Shown: positions 6,741 to 14,726 of the stretch, one piece after another
How positions within the stretch are numbered: position 1 is the stretch's first letter
Layout: each line of letters begins with the position of its first letter
Source of the DNA: UBA9339 sp964535195
GTDB lineage: Bacteria > Pseudomonadota > Gammaproteobacteria > UBA9339
DNA length: 25,287 nt
Reading direction: 5' to 3'
NCBI GenBank assembly: GCA_964535195.1
Contig: CAZHSI010000019.1
Location: 1-25,287, forward strand
Notes under the pieces: model-generated
The model's input: the letters and a program-made list of their open reading frames with translations, nothing else
What the model was told of the DNA's origin: nothing
Databases searched by the model: none
Translations under genes and position numbers: made by a program

Positions 6741-9511
6741 ATGCAATAACTACTGGCAAAGAATATAAGTATGCATCACAGTTGACTAATGTTACTTTAA
6801 GTTATAAAAAAAAAGTTGCACTAGACGATATTAGTTTAAGTATTCCAGCTAATTGTATGGTGGGATTAATCGGACCTGATGGAGTTGGTAAATCAAGTCT
6901 CATGTCTCTTATAGCTGGGGTGTTAGTAGCTAAAAAAGGCACAGTTGAAACTCTAGAAGGTAATATAGCCGATCCTCATCACCGAGACGAGATATGTTCT
7001 CAGATAGCCTATATGCCTCAAGGGCTCGGAAAAAATCTTTATCCTACTCTTTCAGTTGAGGAAAATTTACAGTTTTTTGGCAGTCTTTTTGGATTAGATG
7101 AAGCTGAACGTAAAAAACGGATAGACTTACTGACTAAAGCCACCCATCTTTATAAATTTCTTAATCGTCCTGCGGGAAAGCTTTCTGGTGGTATGAAACA
7201 AAAATTAGGATTATGCTCGGCATTAATTCATAACCCTGCATTACTTATACTTGATGAGCCAACTACCGGAGTTGACCCATTGTCGCGTATCCAATTTTGG
7301 GAATTAATTGAGCATATCCGTCATGAAATACCTCTATTGAGTATTATTGTTTCTACAGCTTATATGGATGAGGCAGAGCAATTTGATTGGTTGGTGGCAA
7401 TGGATGCGGGAAAAATACTGGCTACAGGCACTCCTCAGGAAATACGAGAATGTACTAATTGTTTGTCTTTAGAAACTGCATTTGTATCGTTGCTTGCTAA
7501 AAAGCATAATTTAAATCATAGAGAACTTTCAATACCTCCTTTAGCTAATAATAATGAGCACGAAGTAGCTATTGAAGCACGTGATTTGACTAAAAAATTT
7601 GGCTGTTTTACAGCTGTAAATAAAGTTAGCTTTAAGATCAGTCGGGGCGAGATATTTGGTTTTTTAGGGTCAAATGGTTGTGGCAAATCAACCACGATGA
7701 AAATGCTTACAGGTCTTATACCGGCAACTGAAGGTACAGCGTGGTTATTTGGACATGAAGTTGATGCTAATGACATAGCTACCCGCAAACGTGTTGGTTA
7801 TATGTCCCAGGGGTTTTCCCTTTATTCTGAACTGTCGGTACGTCAAAATTTAGAACTCCATGCACGACTGTTCCATGTGCCTGAAAAAAATATTATATCT
7901 TTAGTTGCCGATTCTGTTAATCGTTTTGGTCTGCATGGATTGCTTGAAGAATTACCAAGTAATTTACCGCTTGGGATCCGCCAGCGTTTATCTTTAGCTG
8001 TGGCAATGATTCATAAACCTGATTTATTGATCCTAGATGAGCCAACTTCAGGTGTTGATCCTATAGCTCGTGATAATTTTTGGCATTTAATTATTGAGCT
8101 TGCTCGTAAAGATAAAGTTACAGTTTTTATCTCTACTCATTTTATGAATGAAGCGATGCGTTGTGATCGTATCTCATTAATGAATGCAGGAGAAGTGTTA
8201 GTAAGTGATACTCCAAATAAGATAATAGAAAGAAAAGGGGTGGTTACATTAGAGCAGGCATTTATTGCATATCTGAAGGATGCGGAAGCAAGAGAGGAAA
8301 CAAAAGAGGGTAATACGAAGATGGCTAAAACTAAGGATAGTGCTATCATAGGTTCGGCACCATTAGCTAGTTGTCATCATCGTAGCTTTAGTATAGCTCG
8401 TGCATTAAGCTATGCAGGACGGGAAGCTAAAGAATTACGACATGACCCTGTGCGGGGAACATTAGCTTTGTTTGGTAGCTTGTTACTTATGCTTATTATG
8501 GGTTTTGGTATTAGTTTAGATGTTGAGAAACTTAGCTTTGCAGTACTTGATCGCGATCAAACAATGCTAAGTCGTAACTATGCTTTAAACCTTGCTGGTT
8601 CCCGCTATTTTGTAGAACATAATTCAATTGAAAATTATGCTGATTTAGATCGCAGGATGCGTAGTGGTGAGTTATCATTAGCAATCGAAATACCACCGGG
8701 TTTTGCTAGGGATTTAAAACGGGGGAATGTTGTGCAAATTGGAGCTTGGGTAGATGGTGCTATGCCTCAAAGAGCCGAAACCATCCAAGGTTATGCTAAA
8801 GCTATGCATTATGCATGGCTAAGTGATATGGCTATGCACCGTTTAGGTAAAAATTTTAATATAAGCAATGCTAATGTTGAAACTCGTTTTCGTTATAATC
8901 CTGATGTGAAAAGTTTGCCGGCTATGGTTCCAGCAATAATACCTATTTTGCTTTTAATGATTCCAGCTATGATGACTGCATTAGCGATTGTGCGGGAAAA
9001 AGAATTAGGATCGATAATTAATTTTTATGTTACTCCGGTTACACGAACTGAATTTTTGCTTGGTAAACAATTACCCTATATTGCATTGGGGATGCTTAAT
9101 TTTTTTCTAATGGTGCTGGCGGCATATGTTATTTTTGGAGTAACAATTAAAGGCAGTTTTATAACTTTGAGTTTGGCAGCGCTAATTTTTATTAGTTTTT
9201 CTACAGGGTTTGGGTTATTTGCTTCGATATTTACTCGTAGTCAAATTGCCGCATTGTTTTTAACTATGATAGGAACAATGATTCCATCGGTGCAATTTTC
9301 TGGGTTGCTTAACCCCATTTCTTCTTTAGAAGGAGTTGGCAGGTTAATAGGGGAGGTTTACCCTGCCACCCATTTTTTTATAATCAGTCGCGGAGTATTT
9401 ACTAAAGCGTTAAAGTTATCAAATTTATATACTCCATTTTTGCTAATGCTAATCGCTGTTCCAGTAATTTTTATTAGTGCTATTTGCTTGTTAAAGAAAC
9501 GGGAAAATTAA
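6737..9511 (+). CDS. rbbA: RbbA-type ABC transporter: two ATPase domains fused to an ABC-2 permease
   Basis: This 924-aa fusion closely follows E. coli RbbA/YhiH (about 911 aa). Domain 1: Walker A GPDGVGKS (46-53), signature LSGGM (149-153), Walker B LLILDEP (169-175). Its H-loop is STAYMDEA, with Ala where catalytic His is usual. Domain 2: Walker A GSNGCGKST (311-319), atypical signature LPLGI (410-414), Walker B LLILDEP (430-436), and normal H-loop STHFMNEA. So the two sites are asymmetric: each keeps what the other lacks. From about 560 comes an ABC-2 permease with an N-terminal helix, large periplasmic loop and five C-terminal helices. E. coli RbbA is described as ribosome-associated, but the operon (adaptor, channel, second permease) points to export. 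ATG overlaps the adaptor stop (ATGA). Confidence 0.93.
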   Translation: MNAITTGKEYKYASQLTNVTLSYKKKVALDDISLSIPANCMVGLIGPDGVGKSSLMSLIAGVLVAKKGTVETLEGNIADPHHRDEICSQIAYMPQGLGKNLYPTLSVEENLQFFGSLFGLDEAERKKRIDLLTKATHLYKFLNRPAGKLSGGMKQKLGLCSALIHNPALLILDEPTTGVDPLSRIQFWELIEHIRHEIPLLSIIVSTAYMDEAEQFDWLVAMDAGKILATGTPQEIRECTNCLSLETAFVSLLAKKHNLNHRELSIPPLANNNEHEVAIEARDLTKKFGCFTAVNKVSFKISRGEIFGFLGSNGCGKSTTMKMLTGLIPATEGTAWLFGHEVDANDIATRKRVGYMSQGFSLYSELSVRQNLELHARLFHVPEKNIISLVADSVNRFGLHGLLEELPSNLPLGIRQRLSLAVAMIHKPDLLILDEPTSGVDPIARDNFWHLIIELARKDKVTVFISTHFMNEAMRCDRISLMNAGEVLVSDTPNKIIERKGVVTLEQAFIAYLKDAEAREETKEGNTKMAKTKDSAIIGSAPLASCHHRSFSIARALSYAGREAKELRHDPVRGTLALFGSLLLMLIMGFGISLDVEKLSFAVLDRDQTMLSRNYALNLAGSRYFVEHNSIENYADLDRRMRSGELSLAIEIPPGFARDLKRGNVVQIGAWVDGAMPQRAETIQGYAKAMHYAWLSDMAMHRLGKNFNISNANVETRFRYNPDVKSLPAMVPAIIPILLLMIPAMMTALAIVREKELGSIINFYVTPVTRTEFLLGKQLPYIALGMLNFFLMVLAAYVIFGVTIKGSFITLSLAALIFISFSTGFGLFASIFTRSQIAALFLTMIGTMIPSVQFSGLLNPISSLEGVGRLIGEVYPATHFFIISRGVFTKALKLSNLYTPFLLMLIAVPVIFISAICLLKKREN

Positions 9512-9513
9512 AA

Positions 9514-10638
9514 ATGATTCGTATCTCGAATATCTATCGATTAGGAATCAAAGAATTTTGGAGTTTGCGTCGCGACCCAGTTATAATGGGTTTGATTATT
9601 TATATTTTTACAGTGGCTATTTATGTAGCAGCGACCGCCATGCCCGATTCTTTACATAAAGCAGTAATTGCCGTAGTCGATGAAGATCAGTCGTTATTAT
9701 CAGCGCAGATTATATCTGCCTTTTATCCGCCACATTTTGTTTCCCCAAAAATTATTTCCCTTTCAGAAGTAGACGCTGGGATGGATACTGGCAAATATAC
9801 TTTTGTGCTTAATATACCCCCTAATTTTGAACGAGATGTCATTGCCAAGCGTCTGCCAACAGCCCAGCTTAATGTTGATGCGACAAGGATGAGCCAAGCT
9901 TTTATTGGTAGCAGTTATATCCAACAAATGGTCTTAAGTGAAATTGATGAATTTGCTAAAGGTTATCGTAGCGAGCAGCCATTGCCAGTAGACTTAGTGC
10001 TAAGAGCGCGATTTAATCCATCTTTAATCAATGCTTGGTTTGGTTCTATAATGGAATTAATTAATGCTATAACTATGCTTTCTATCATATTGACTGGGGC
10101 GGCACTGATCCGAGAACGGGAGCATGGGACTATAGAACATTTGCTGGTGATGCCGGTAACACCCGGGGAGATTATGTTTTCTAAAGTTTGGTCTATGGGC
10201 TTAGTGGTTTTGGTTGCTTCGGCTTGCTCTCTTGCTTTTGTTATCCAAGGGTTGCTTAAAGTGCCGATTGAAGGTTCAATGTATTTATTTTTAATTGGTA
10301 CTTTTTTATATTTATTTGCCACTACTTCAATGGCTATTTTTATTGCTACCATTGCTCATTCTATGCCTCAATTTGGATTGTTGATGATACTTATATTGCT
10401 GCCATTACAAATGTTATCTGGCAGCATGACTCCACGTGAAAGTATGCCGATTTTTGTCCAAAATGTTATGTTGGTTGCTCCAACTACGCATTTTGTTTCA
10501 TTGGCGCAAGCAGTTCTTTATCGGGCTGCCAATTTTAGCATTGTATGGCGACAATTTTTAGCTCTTATAATTATAGGTATATTGTTTTTTAGTATAGCTT
10601 TAAGCCGTTTTAGAAAAACCATCAATAGTACTATTTAA
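9514..10638 (+). CDS. yhhJ: ABC-2 type permease, YhhJ-like
   Basis: This 374-aa inner-membrane protein, matching the length of E. coli YhhJ, has the ABC-2 permease layout: helix 1 (about 20-42), a large extracytoplasmic domain (about 43-170, with DEDQSLLS and IPPNFERD segments shared with the RbbA permease half), then five or six C-terminal helices. A typical GTIEHLLVMPVTPGEIMFSK loop lies near 203-222. It starts 2 nt after the rbbA stop. The ATG at 9514 was chosen over one at 9484, which overlaps rbbA by 28 nt and adds 10 residues before the natural start. It probably pairs with the RbbA permease half to form the pore. Last gene of the operon; a terminator candidate follows. Confidence 0.92.
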   Translation: MIRISNIYRLGIKEFWSLRRDPVIMGLIIYIFTVAIYVAATAMPDSLHKAVIAVVDEDQSLLSAQIISAFYPPHFVSPKIISLSEVDAGMDTGKYTFVLNIPPNFERDVIAKRLPTAQLNVDATRMSQAFIGSSYIQQMVLSEIDEFAKGYRSEQPLPVDLVLRARFNPSLINAWFGSIMELINAITMLSIILTGAALIREREHGTIEHLLVMPVTPGEIMFSKVWSMGLVVLVASACSLAFVIQGLLKVPIEGSMYLFLIGTFLYLFATTSMAIFIATIAHSMPQFGLLMILILLPLQMLSGSMTPRESMPIFVQNVMLVAPTTHFVSLAQAVLYRAANFSIVWRQFLALIIIGILFFSIALSRFRKTINSTI

Positions 10639-10684
10639 GGATGCGTTGTCTAAATGTTGTTAAAAATTTTGATAATAAAATAAT

Positions 10685-10717
10685 GCTTAGTAGCAACATC
10701 ATTGGTTAAGCTTTTTT
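10685..10717 (+). terminator. Possible terminator of the exporter operon
   Basis: GCTTAG (10685-10690) pairs with TTAAGC (10706-10711) around a 15-nt loop, followed by TTTTTT. It lies 47 nt after the yhhJ stop. The stem is weak and includes one G-T pair. Confidence 0.4.
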
Positions 10718-10760
10718 ATCAATAATTATTTATTATGGTCTGTTGACATTTTGTCTATAA

Positions 10761-10860
10761 TCTAAATTTCCTCGAAGCAAGCTTCGAGGACAAAGCAATG
10801 GGGGATTACCAAGGGGAAGAGGCGTAGCTCTCCCCCTCGGGCGAAGTCTAAAAATTGATT
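10761..10860 (+). repeat. Dispersed palindromic repeat, copy A
   Basis: Starts TCTAAATTT, then CCTCGAAGC-AA-GCTTCGAGG (10770-10789, perfect 9-bp stem), then ACAAAGCAATGGGGGAT, shared exactly with the copy at 23239-23364. A second hairpin follows (GGGG..AGAG at 10813-10821 with CTCT-CCCC at 10828-10835, apex GCGTAG), then GGCGAAGTCTAAA. Partial copies lie at 14964-15044 and 20572-20595. Such elements resemble REP/RPE-type intergenic palindromes. Confidence 0.65.
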
Positions 10861-10873
10861 TTGAAAAATAAGA

Positions 10874-10923
10874 GCAAACTCGTAAAATTGAGTTTTTCGA
10901 AATAACAATTAAAACGAGTTTGC
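10874..10923. repeat. Inverted repeat at the left end of the IS5-family remnant
   Basis: GCAAACTCGT (10874-10883) and ACGAGTTTGC (10914-10923) are perfect 10-nt inverted repeats just ahead of the transposase start. Preceded by GA, the outer arm reads GAGCAAACTCG, plausible for an IS427/IS1031-type end; as RNA the pair would form a hairpin shielding the gene from read-through. Confidence 0.5.
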
Positions 10924-10924
10924 A

Positions 10925-11299
10925 ATGGCTAGACTAATGCTCACTGATGAGCTATGGTCAAAGCTAAGGACAATGAGGCGCCAACAGGGTGTTTTATGAC
11001 AAGCCAAGTCTTAGAATGATGGTTGAAGGTATGTTATCCGGTATGAGGGTTGGGTGTCCGTGGCGTGGCGTAAGTACTATCAGTATTTGGTTGTTGGAAT
11101 TCCATATACCAGAAATTTAACCGCTGGTCTGCAAAAAATAAGCTGATCAGCATTTTCAAAATGCTAGTTCAAGCTCCTGATCTTGAATGGGAGTTTATCG
11201 ACGGAAGTATTGTAAAAGCGCATCAACATAGTGCAGGAGCTGCTACTGAAGAAGGACGGGCTATTGGTAAATCTGTTGCGTGAAACACTACTGAAATTG
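10925..11299 (+). pseudogene. IS5-family (IS427-like) transposase, N-terminal remnant
   Basis: The frame opening at ATG 10925 reads MARLMLTDELWSKL, then stops near 10997; a frame change gives YDKPSLRMMVEGML and MRVGCPWRG; another gives FNRWSAKNKLISIFKMLVQ, then EWEFIDGSIVKAHQHSAGA and EEGRAIGKS. These are the N-terminal domain and first catalytic Asp region (FIDGSIVKAHQH) of IS5/IS427-type transposases. At least two frameshifts and a stop (TGA near 11281) break it, and the second and third catalytic acids and right end are missing. The IS427 group may use one programmed frameshift, but not this many lesions. It appears cut off where the IS3 remnant begins. Confidence 0.82.
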
Positions 11300-11324
11300 T
11301 AAAAATCCCGATCTGATCTTACAG

Positions 11325-12009
11325 TCGCCCCTATTTTCTAGTTAGCACACCTATTACTGTTGGATTAATTTAAGATCGTTAACATAATCCTTGCTACTCG
11401 TTTTCTTTAACAGTTTTCTCGCCAGTTAGTATCAATTCAGTGTGAACTCTAGGGCTACCATACGTTTGGCGGTTATCTCGATGTATTTCTTTAATCTTGT
11501 TTAATAATCTATCATTCTCTTTTTTTAATCAGATACTTCTCGTTTAAGATAAGTATAGTAACCACTGCTAAATACTTCAAATATTTGGGACATCCTCTCA
11601 ATCTTTAACTCTTTTGCCTGCGCTTTCATAAAGCGATATTTCATTGCTGGGGTAATGAGAAGATGCCCAGTGTATTTGTTAAGATATCTCTCTCTTCTCT
11701 TGCTATTGCCAGTTCTTTCCTCAAATTGACCACCTTAGCATCTGATGGTTTAAGGTATCCCTTGCCAGGAAAAGCTTCTTCTCCGTGCTTCTTATGACTC
11801 ATAACCCAGGTTACTAGAGTATACCTAGCTCTTTGCTAATTTCTTGATACATCTTGCCGCTAGCTAAATATAGCTTTACTGCATGAATCTTAAATTCTTT
11901 ATCATAACCTCTTGTTGTTCTTACTTGCATTTTTTACCTCTTAAATAAAAATTAATTATCTTTATTTTTATTCGAGGTCTCCACTTTATGGTAGCAAGAT
12001 TAGGGGCAA
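11325..12009 (-). mobile_element. IS3-family insertion sequence remnant, internally deleted
   Basis: Matching ends read TCGCCCCTA inward from 11325 (plus) and TTGCCCCTA inward from 12009 (minus), a plausible imperfect terminal inverted repeat. Between them is a minus-strand orfA and the start of orfB. About 685 bp remain against roughly 1.2-1.4 kb for intact relatives, so the orfB catalytic core is gone. I saw no matching target-site duplication. Confidence 0.65.
11383..11930 (-). pseudogene. IS3-family transposase orfA plus truncated orfB
   Basis: From ATG 11930 (GAGG at 11937-11940 as Shine-Dalgarno) the frame reads TTRGYDKEFKIHAVKLYLAS and YQEISKELGI, the helix-turn-helix of IS3 orfA. After frame changes come KKYTGHLLITPAMKYRFMKA-like residues, the usual orfA/orfB junction (the first of these reads NKYTGHLL here), then SSGYYTYLKREVSD and IHRDNRQTYGSPRVHTEL, the N-terminal orfB segment. 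Similarity ends near RVARIM (about 11383), before the DDE core. Several stops and shifts rule out function. Confidence 0.82.
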
Positions 12010-12345
12010 GCTCTAAGTAAATAAAACCACTATATTTATAGATTATCTTTGATGTCGTTACAAAAAAATCTCATGATGTAATGTGTAATTTAATTGCATT
12101 TTAAATGCTATTTATGTGTCACGCACAAATGAAGATTAGATTAGATAATTTTTTTGTAATTCTTAAAGTGTTTAAAATTATCTTTAACAAGCTTAAGGTT
12201 TTATTAAAAAAAATAAACCTTTCTTCTAATAATGTTATTTCTGATGTATTTAAAAAAACTTAAAAATAAGTAAAAGTACGGTCATTTTTTTTCTTAAAAA
12301 CACTGATGATCTTGTCTGGATGTTTTTAGACAAAAAGGCTTGTTT

Positions 12346-12371
12346 TTATACAATGAGCAAAAATTGTATAA
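12346..12371. repeat. Perfect 9-bp inverted repeat
   Basis: TTATACAAT (12346-12354) and ATTGTATAA (12363-12371) around an 8-nt AT-rich loop. Could be an operator or RNA hairpin; it includes a TATAAT-like string but no -35 at proper spacing. Confidence 0.4.
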
Positions 12372-12569
12372 TTTGTTGAAATATAATGTTTTTTTAGCAT
12401 ATAGTATTTATATGCGAAAATTTATAGGGTAATTATTGCTAATAAATATCAATAAATATATTTATTAGTGTAAATAGATTTAATAATTTATTAAGAATAT
12501 TTTACATAGCAAATATTCCATTAAATGTACGATATATCTTTTCAATTCTTGATAGGATTAAATATGCAA

Positions 12570-12602
12570 CATGAATTCTTAAGCCAACCTTAAGAAATCA
12601 TG
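12570..12602. repeat. 33-nt hairpin with 14-nt arms
   Basis: CATGAATTCTTAAG (12570-12583) and CTTAAGAAATCATG (12589-12602) pair over 13 of 14 positions (one A-A mismatch) around a CCAAC loop. No T-run follows, so it is not a standard terminator. Confidence 0.55.
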
Positions 12603-12670
12603 AGGTAGAAAAAAAGTTAAAGTTAGAATGTGCAAAGTTAAGAGGGTAAAGAGTTTAGTAGGTTGTGATG

Positions 12671-12708
12671 GTTAATCTGCAACGGTTTATAGATAAACTT
12701 AGATTAAC
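12671..12708. repeat. Nested inverted repeat
   Basis: Outer arms GTTAATCT (12671-12678) and AGATTAAC (12701-12708) enclose inner arms GTTTAT (12685-12690) and ATAAAC (12693-12698). All pairs are perfect. It lies just ahead of the tandem repeat block. Confidence 0.5.
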
Positions 12709-12734
12709 TGCGCAGCTTCTGGTGTGAAAGATTA

Positions 12735-13071
12735 TTGAGGGAGCAATGTCGTTCAGGATGATACGATGTCCCCAAGCGTCGTCGTTAGTTTTACCGTTGT
12801 TGTATGCAAGGATGTATTACAATAAGGTTTTAAACTAGCGGCACACTTGATTTGCCTATTAACGATTCAGAGTGTCAGACTTTTTTGGATGGATGTAAGA
12901 AGCTTGAGGGGCAGTGTCGTTCAGGATGATACGATATACCCAAACATCGTCGTTAGTTTTACCGTTATTGTATGCAAGGATGTATTACAATAAGGTTTTA
13001 AACTAGCGGCACACTTGATTTATCTATTAACGATTCATGGTGTCAGGCTTTTTTGGATGGGTGTAAGATGC
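12735..13071. repeat. Two-copy tandem direct repeat, unit about 169 bp
   Basis: Copy 1 runs 12735-12903 and copy 2 12904-13071; by eye they differ at about 14 positions plus a 1-nt indel (roughly 92% identity). Each contains a 31-codon frame from ATG/GTG (12746 in copy 1) ending in LYARMYYNKVLN and stop, conserved in both copies. A second frame crossing the unit boundary reads ..INDS.CQ.FLDGCK.. Neither resembles a family I know. The block lies just after the 3' end of the 450-aa gene. Confidence 0.7.
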
Positions 13072-13116
13072 TAAATTTGGTTATAAGGCTGTTTGGCAGA
13101 GAAGGGTATGTGTTTT

Positions 13117-14469
13117 TCATAGATTAGGTGGAGACTTAGCCGTTCCTGTGTCTGGCGGTGGAAGTTTAGTGGATATCCTTACACACCCTTTGAGGAAAGA
13201 GCTGTTGCTTGCGAAAATACGTTTTTTGTCATTTGAGGCACTATACCTTAACCTTGGGTCGAGCTCGGGCATTTTTAGACTCGACTTTATAAGATCGCCG
13301 TAGGCGAACATATCTCCATGAAAGTAGTCAACCTGTAAATTTTTTATTGTATCACCAAGTAAAGAATCTCCTATCATTAACGTTGACCAAGGTTCGGTGT
13401 CTTTATTTAGAAAGCAATTAAGTAGTTCACTTAATTCCCGTATATTATCGATAACGCTGGTAATTTTTTTGGCTCTTGGTAAAGACTCTAGGAGAGTTGG
13501 TAGCTGTAAGGAGTAGTAAACTGGTTCTGGTTCCGTAATTGAAAAGTACTTTGGGTGCATGATAGTAGCTGTATACTCTTCAAGGCCGTATCCCCTTGAA
13601 TCTTCGTAAATCATTTGAATGTTTTTTAGTGGTCCAGTTTTTTCACTGCCTGCGAATGGTGTATTAGCAGGTATAGTGCCAGTGCTTACGTATATTATGT
13701 GTTTGAGAGTATCAACAACGTAGGGATCAAATTTCAATTCCTTATTGCTTAGAGATTTCATGAATATTTCCCAAACCATATCTAAAGCTGCTTTCTTGCG
13801 AGCATAACTAGAATGCTGCCATCCTTTGTGGCTAATATATAGGGCTAACTTAGACCATGCTGGATCATTTTTAATAGCGTTTATCCATTTGTTTGATAAA
13901 AATATTATCTCGCAAAACCATTCAGTGGGAAAACTATTACTTTGAGCAAGTTGTGCAAACACTTGCCAATGATCGTAAAGATGCTTCGGTGGTGATTCTG
14001 TTATGCCAAACTTTCTTTTCAACTGTTTGTGTGATAACGCTTCGCTAATTTTAGGTAACATGTATAAAGAACGTGCCCCGGCCGTTATACTGTAGTTGTT
14101 TGACCAGCCAAAGTGTTCCCATATGCCTATTTCTAGATCATTCTCAAAGACTGCCAAGGAAAATATTTTTCTATGAATGTCAAAAAAAACCTCGACGTTA
14201 TTATCGATAATGATACCAAGTGGTACGGTGTTGTATCCTAATTTGTTCTTAATATTACTATATTCACCATCTGGACCTATTGGTAAGTGAAATGAATTTT
14301 TGTCTATTATTTTTGTGCCGAAAGGGTAGAGTACTTTAAAAACTGTGAACTCTTTGCTAGGTGAGATCTCATCGATAATGTTGCTCAATTCTTTACAAGT
14401 ATCGGCTACCGTTTTTCTAACTTCTGTCCAAGTTAGCTCCTCAATTAGTTTCCTTTTCTCTTTTGGCAT
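13117..14469 (-). CDS. Hypothetical protein, unrecognised 450-aa gene
   Basis: A long, uninterrupted 450-aa frame with ordinary amino-acid use, so very likely a real gene, but I recognise no family. No signal peptide or transmembrane segment is evident, so it is probably cytoplasmic (or a secreted effector without a classic signal). N-terminus is lysine-rich and helical (about 1-35); the middle has a Trp-rich helical part (DHWQVFAQLAQ near 165-175, NKWINAIKNDPAWSKLALYI near 193-212); the C-terminal part has DPRLRYSASND near 402-412 and SSFLKGCVRI near 420-429, ending in a proline-rich tail that may be disordered. The start ATG 14469 lacks a Shine-Dalgarno and lies 6 nt after a 14-bp palindrome. 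It sits between a tandem repeat and the 4.5S RNA gene, next to IS remnants, consistent with an accessory gene. Confidence 0.75.
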   Translation of the reverse strand: MPKEKRKLIEELTWTEVRKTVADTCKELSNIIDEISPSKEFTVFKVLYPFGTKIIDKNSFHLPIGPDGEYSNIKNKLGYNTVPLGIIIDNNVEVFFDIHRKIFSLAVFENDLEIGIWEHFGWSNNYSITAGARSLYMLPKISEALSHKQLKRKFGITESPPKHLYDHWQVFAQLAQSNSFPTEWFCEIIFLSNKWINAIKNDPAWSKLALYISHKGWQHSSYARKKAALDMVWEIFMKSLSNKELKFDPYVVDTLKHIIYVSTGTIPANTPFAGSEKTGPLKNIQMIYEDSRGYGLEEYTATIMHPKYFSITEPEPVYYSLQLPTLLESLPRAKKITSVIDNIRELSELLNCFLNKDTEPWSTLMIGDSLLGDTIKNLQVDYFHGDMFAYGDLIKSSLKMPELDPRLRYSASNDKKRIFASNSSFLKGCVRISTKLPPPDTGTAKSPPNL

Positions 14470-14475
14470 ACGGCG

Positions 14476-14489
14476 TAATTACGTAATTA
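14476..14489. promoter_or_regulatory. Perfect 14-bp palindrome upstream of the orphan gene
   Basis: TAATTACGTAATTA is fully symmetric and lies 6 nt before the start codon at 14469 (minus). A TATAAT on the minus strand (14486-14491) overlaps it, so a bound dimer there could block transcription. No good -35 was found. Confidence 0.45.
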
Positions 14490-14616
14490 TATTATTGAGA
14501 AATAATGTTTTTTTATCCTCAAGGCTTTCCGCATTCTACTACTATTGTTGTGGTTGATGCAAATAGAAATGACTTCTAAAGAAAGGTGGCTGATTATCTA
14601 GGTTGCTACTAAAAGT

Positions 14617-14720
14617 GCCTCTTGCTAGTTTACTTTTTACCCGAATCTTTTGCTACCGTTGCTTCTTTCCAGACCTGGCGGAGTTGGCAAAATATCGTTA
14701 TAAAAGGACCAGCAAAAGGC
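14617..14720 (-). ncRNA. ffs: 4.5S RNA (bacterial small SRP RNA)
   Basis: The minus strand holds the conserved SRP RNA apical domain: CCGCCAGGTCTGGAAAGAAG followed by CAACGGTAGC, matching the 4.5S pattern in which CAGGTCnGGAA is the capped tetraloop arm that binds Ffh. Flanking arms pair inward from both ends: GCCTTTT with AAGAGGC, GCTGGT with ACTAGC, CCTTTTA with TAAAAAG (one mismatch) and TTTTGC with GCAAAA, giving one long hairpin of about 104 nt, close to the 114 nt of E. coli. It pairs with Ffh to target membrane proteins to FtsY and the translocon. A CTTTT tract follows. A near-consensus promoter ends 6 nt before the 5' end. The gene is not a protein-coding region and is easily missed. 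Confidence 0.9.
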
Positions 14721-14726
14721 AAATGA

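Larger units (their letters stand above)
12010..12734. other. Very AT-rich gene-free stretch with strong inverted repeats
   Basis: No open frame of useful length. Three inverted repeats stand out and are listed separately (12346-12371, 12570-12602, 12671-12708). The only start-like signal is AGGA (12554-12557) 6 nt before ATG 12564, which opens a 9-codon frame (MQHEFLSQP) running into the second hairpin. It may be a leader peptide or a decayed gene start. Confidence 0.5.

Noticed and set aside
10743..10759. TTGACA and TATAAT before repeat copy A, looking like a promoter
   Set aside because: They are only 7 nt apart, far from the needed 16-18 nt.
10925..11299. IS5-family transposase using programmed frameshifting and still active
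   Set aside because: It has more than one shift, an in-frame stop and lacks the C-terminal catalytic part and right end.
11325..12009. Target-site duplication around the IS3 remnant
   Set aside because: Flanking bases (ACAG and CTCT) do not match; the ends may be imprecise or altered since insertion.
12735..13071. Possible CRISPR array
   Set aside because: Only two long adjacent units with no spacers between them; it is a simple tandem duplication.
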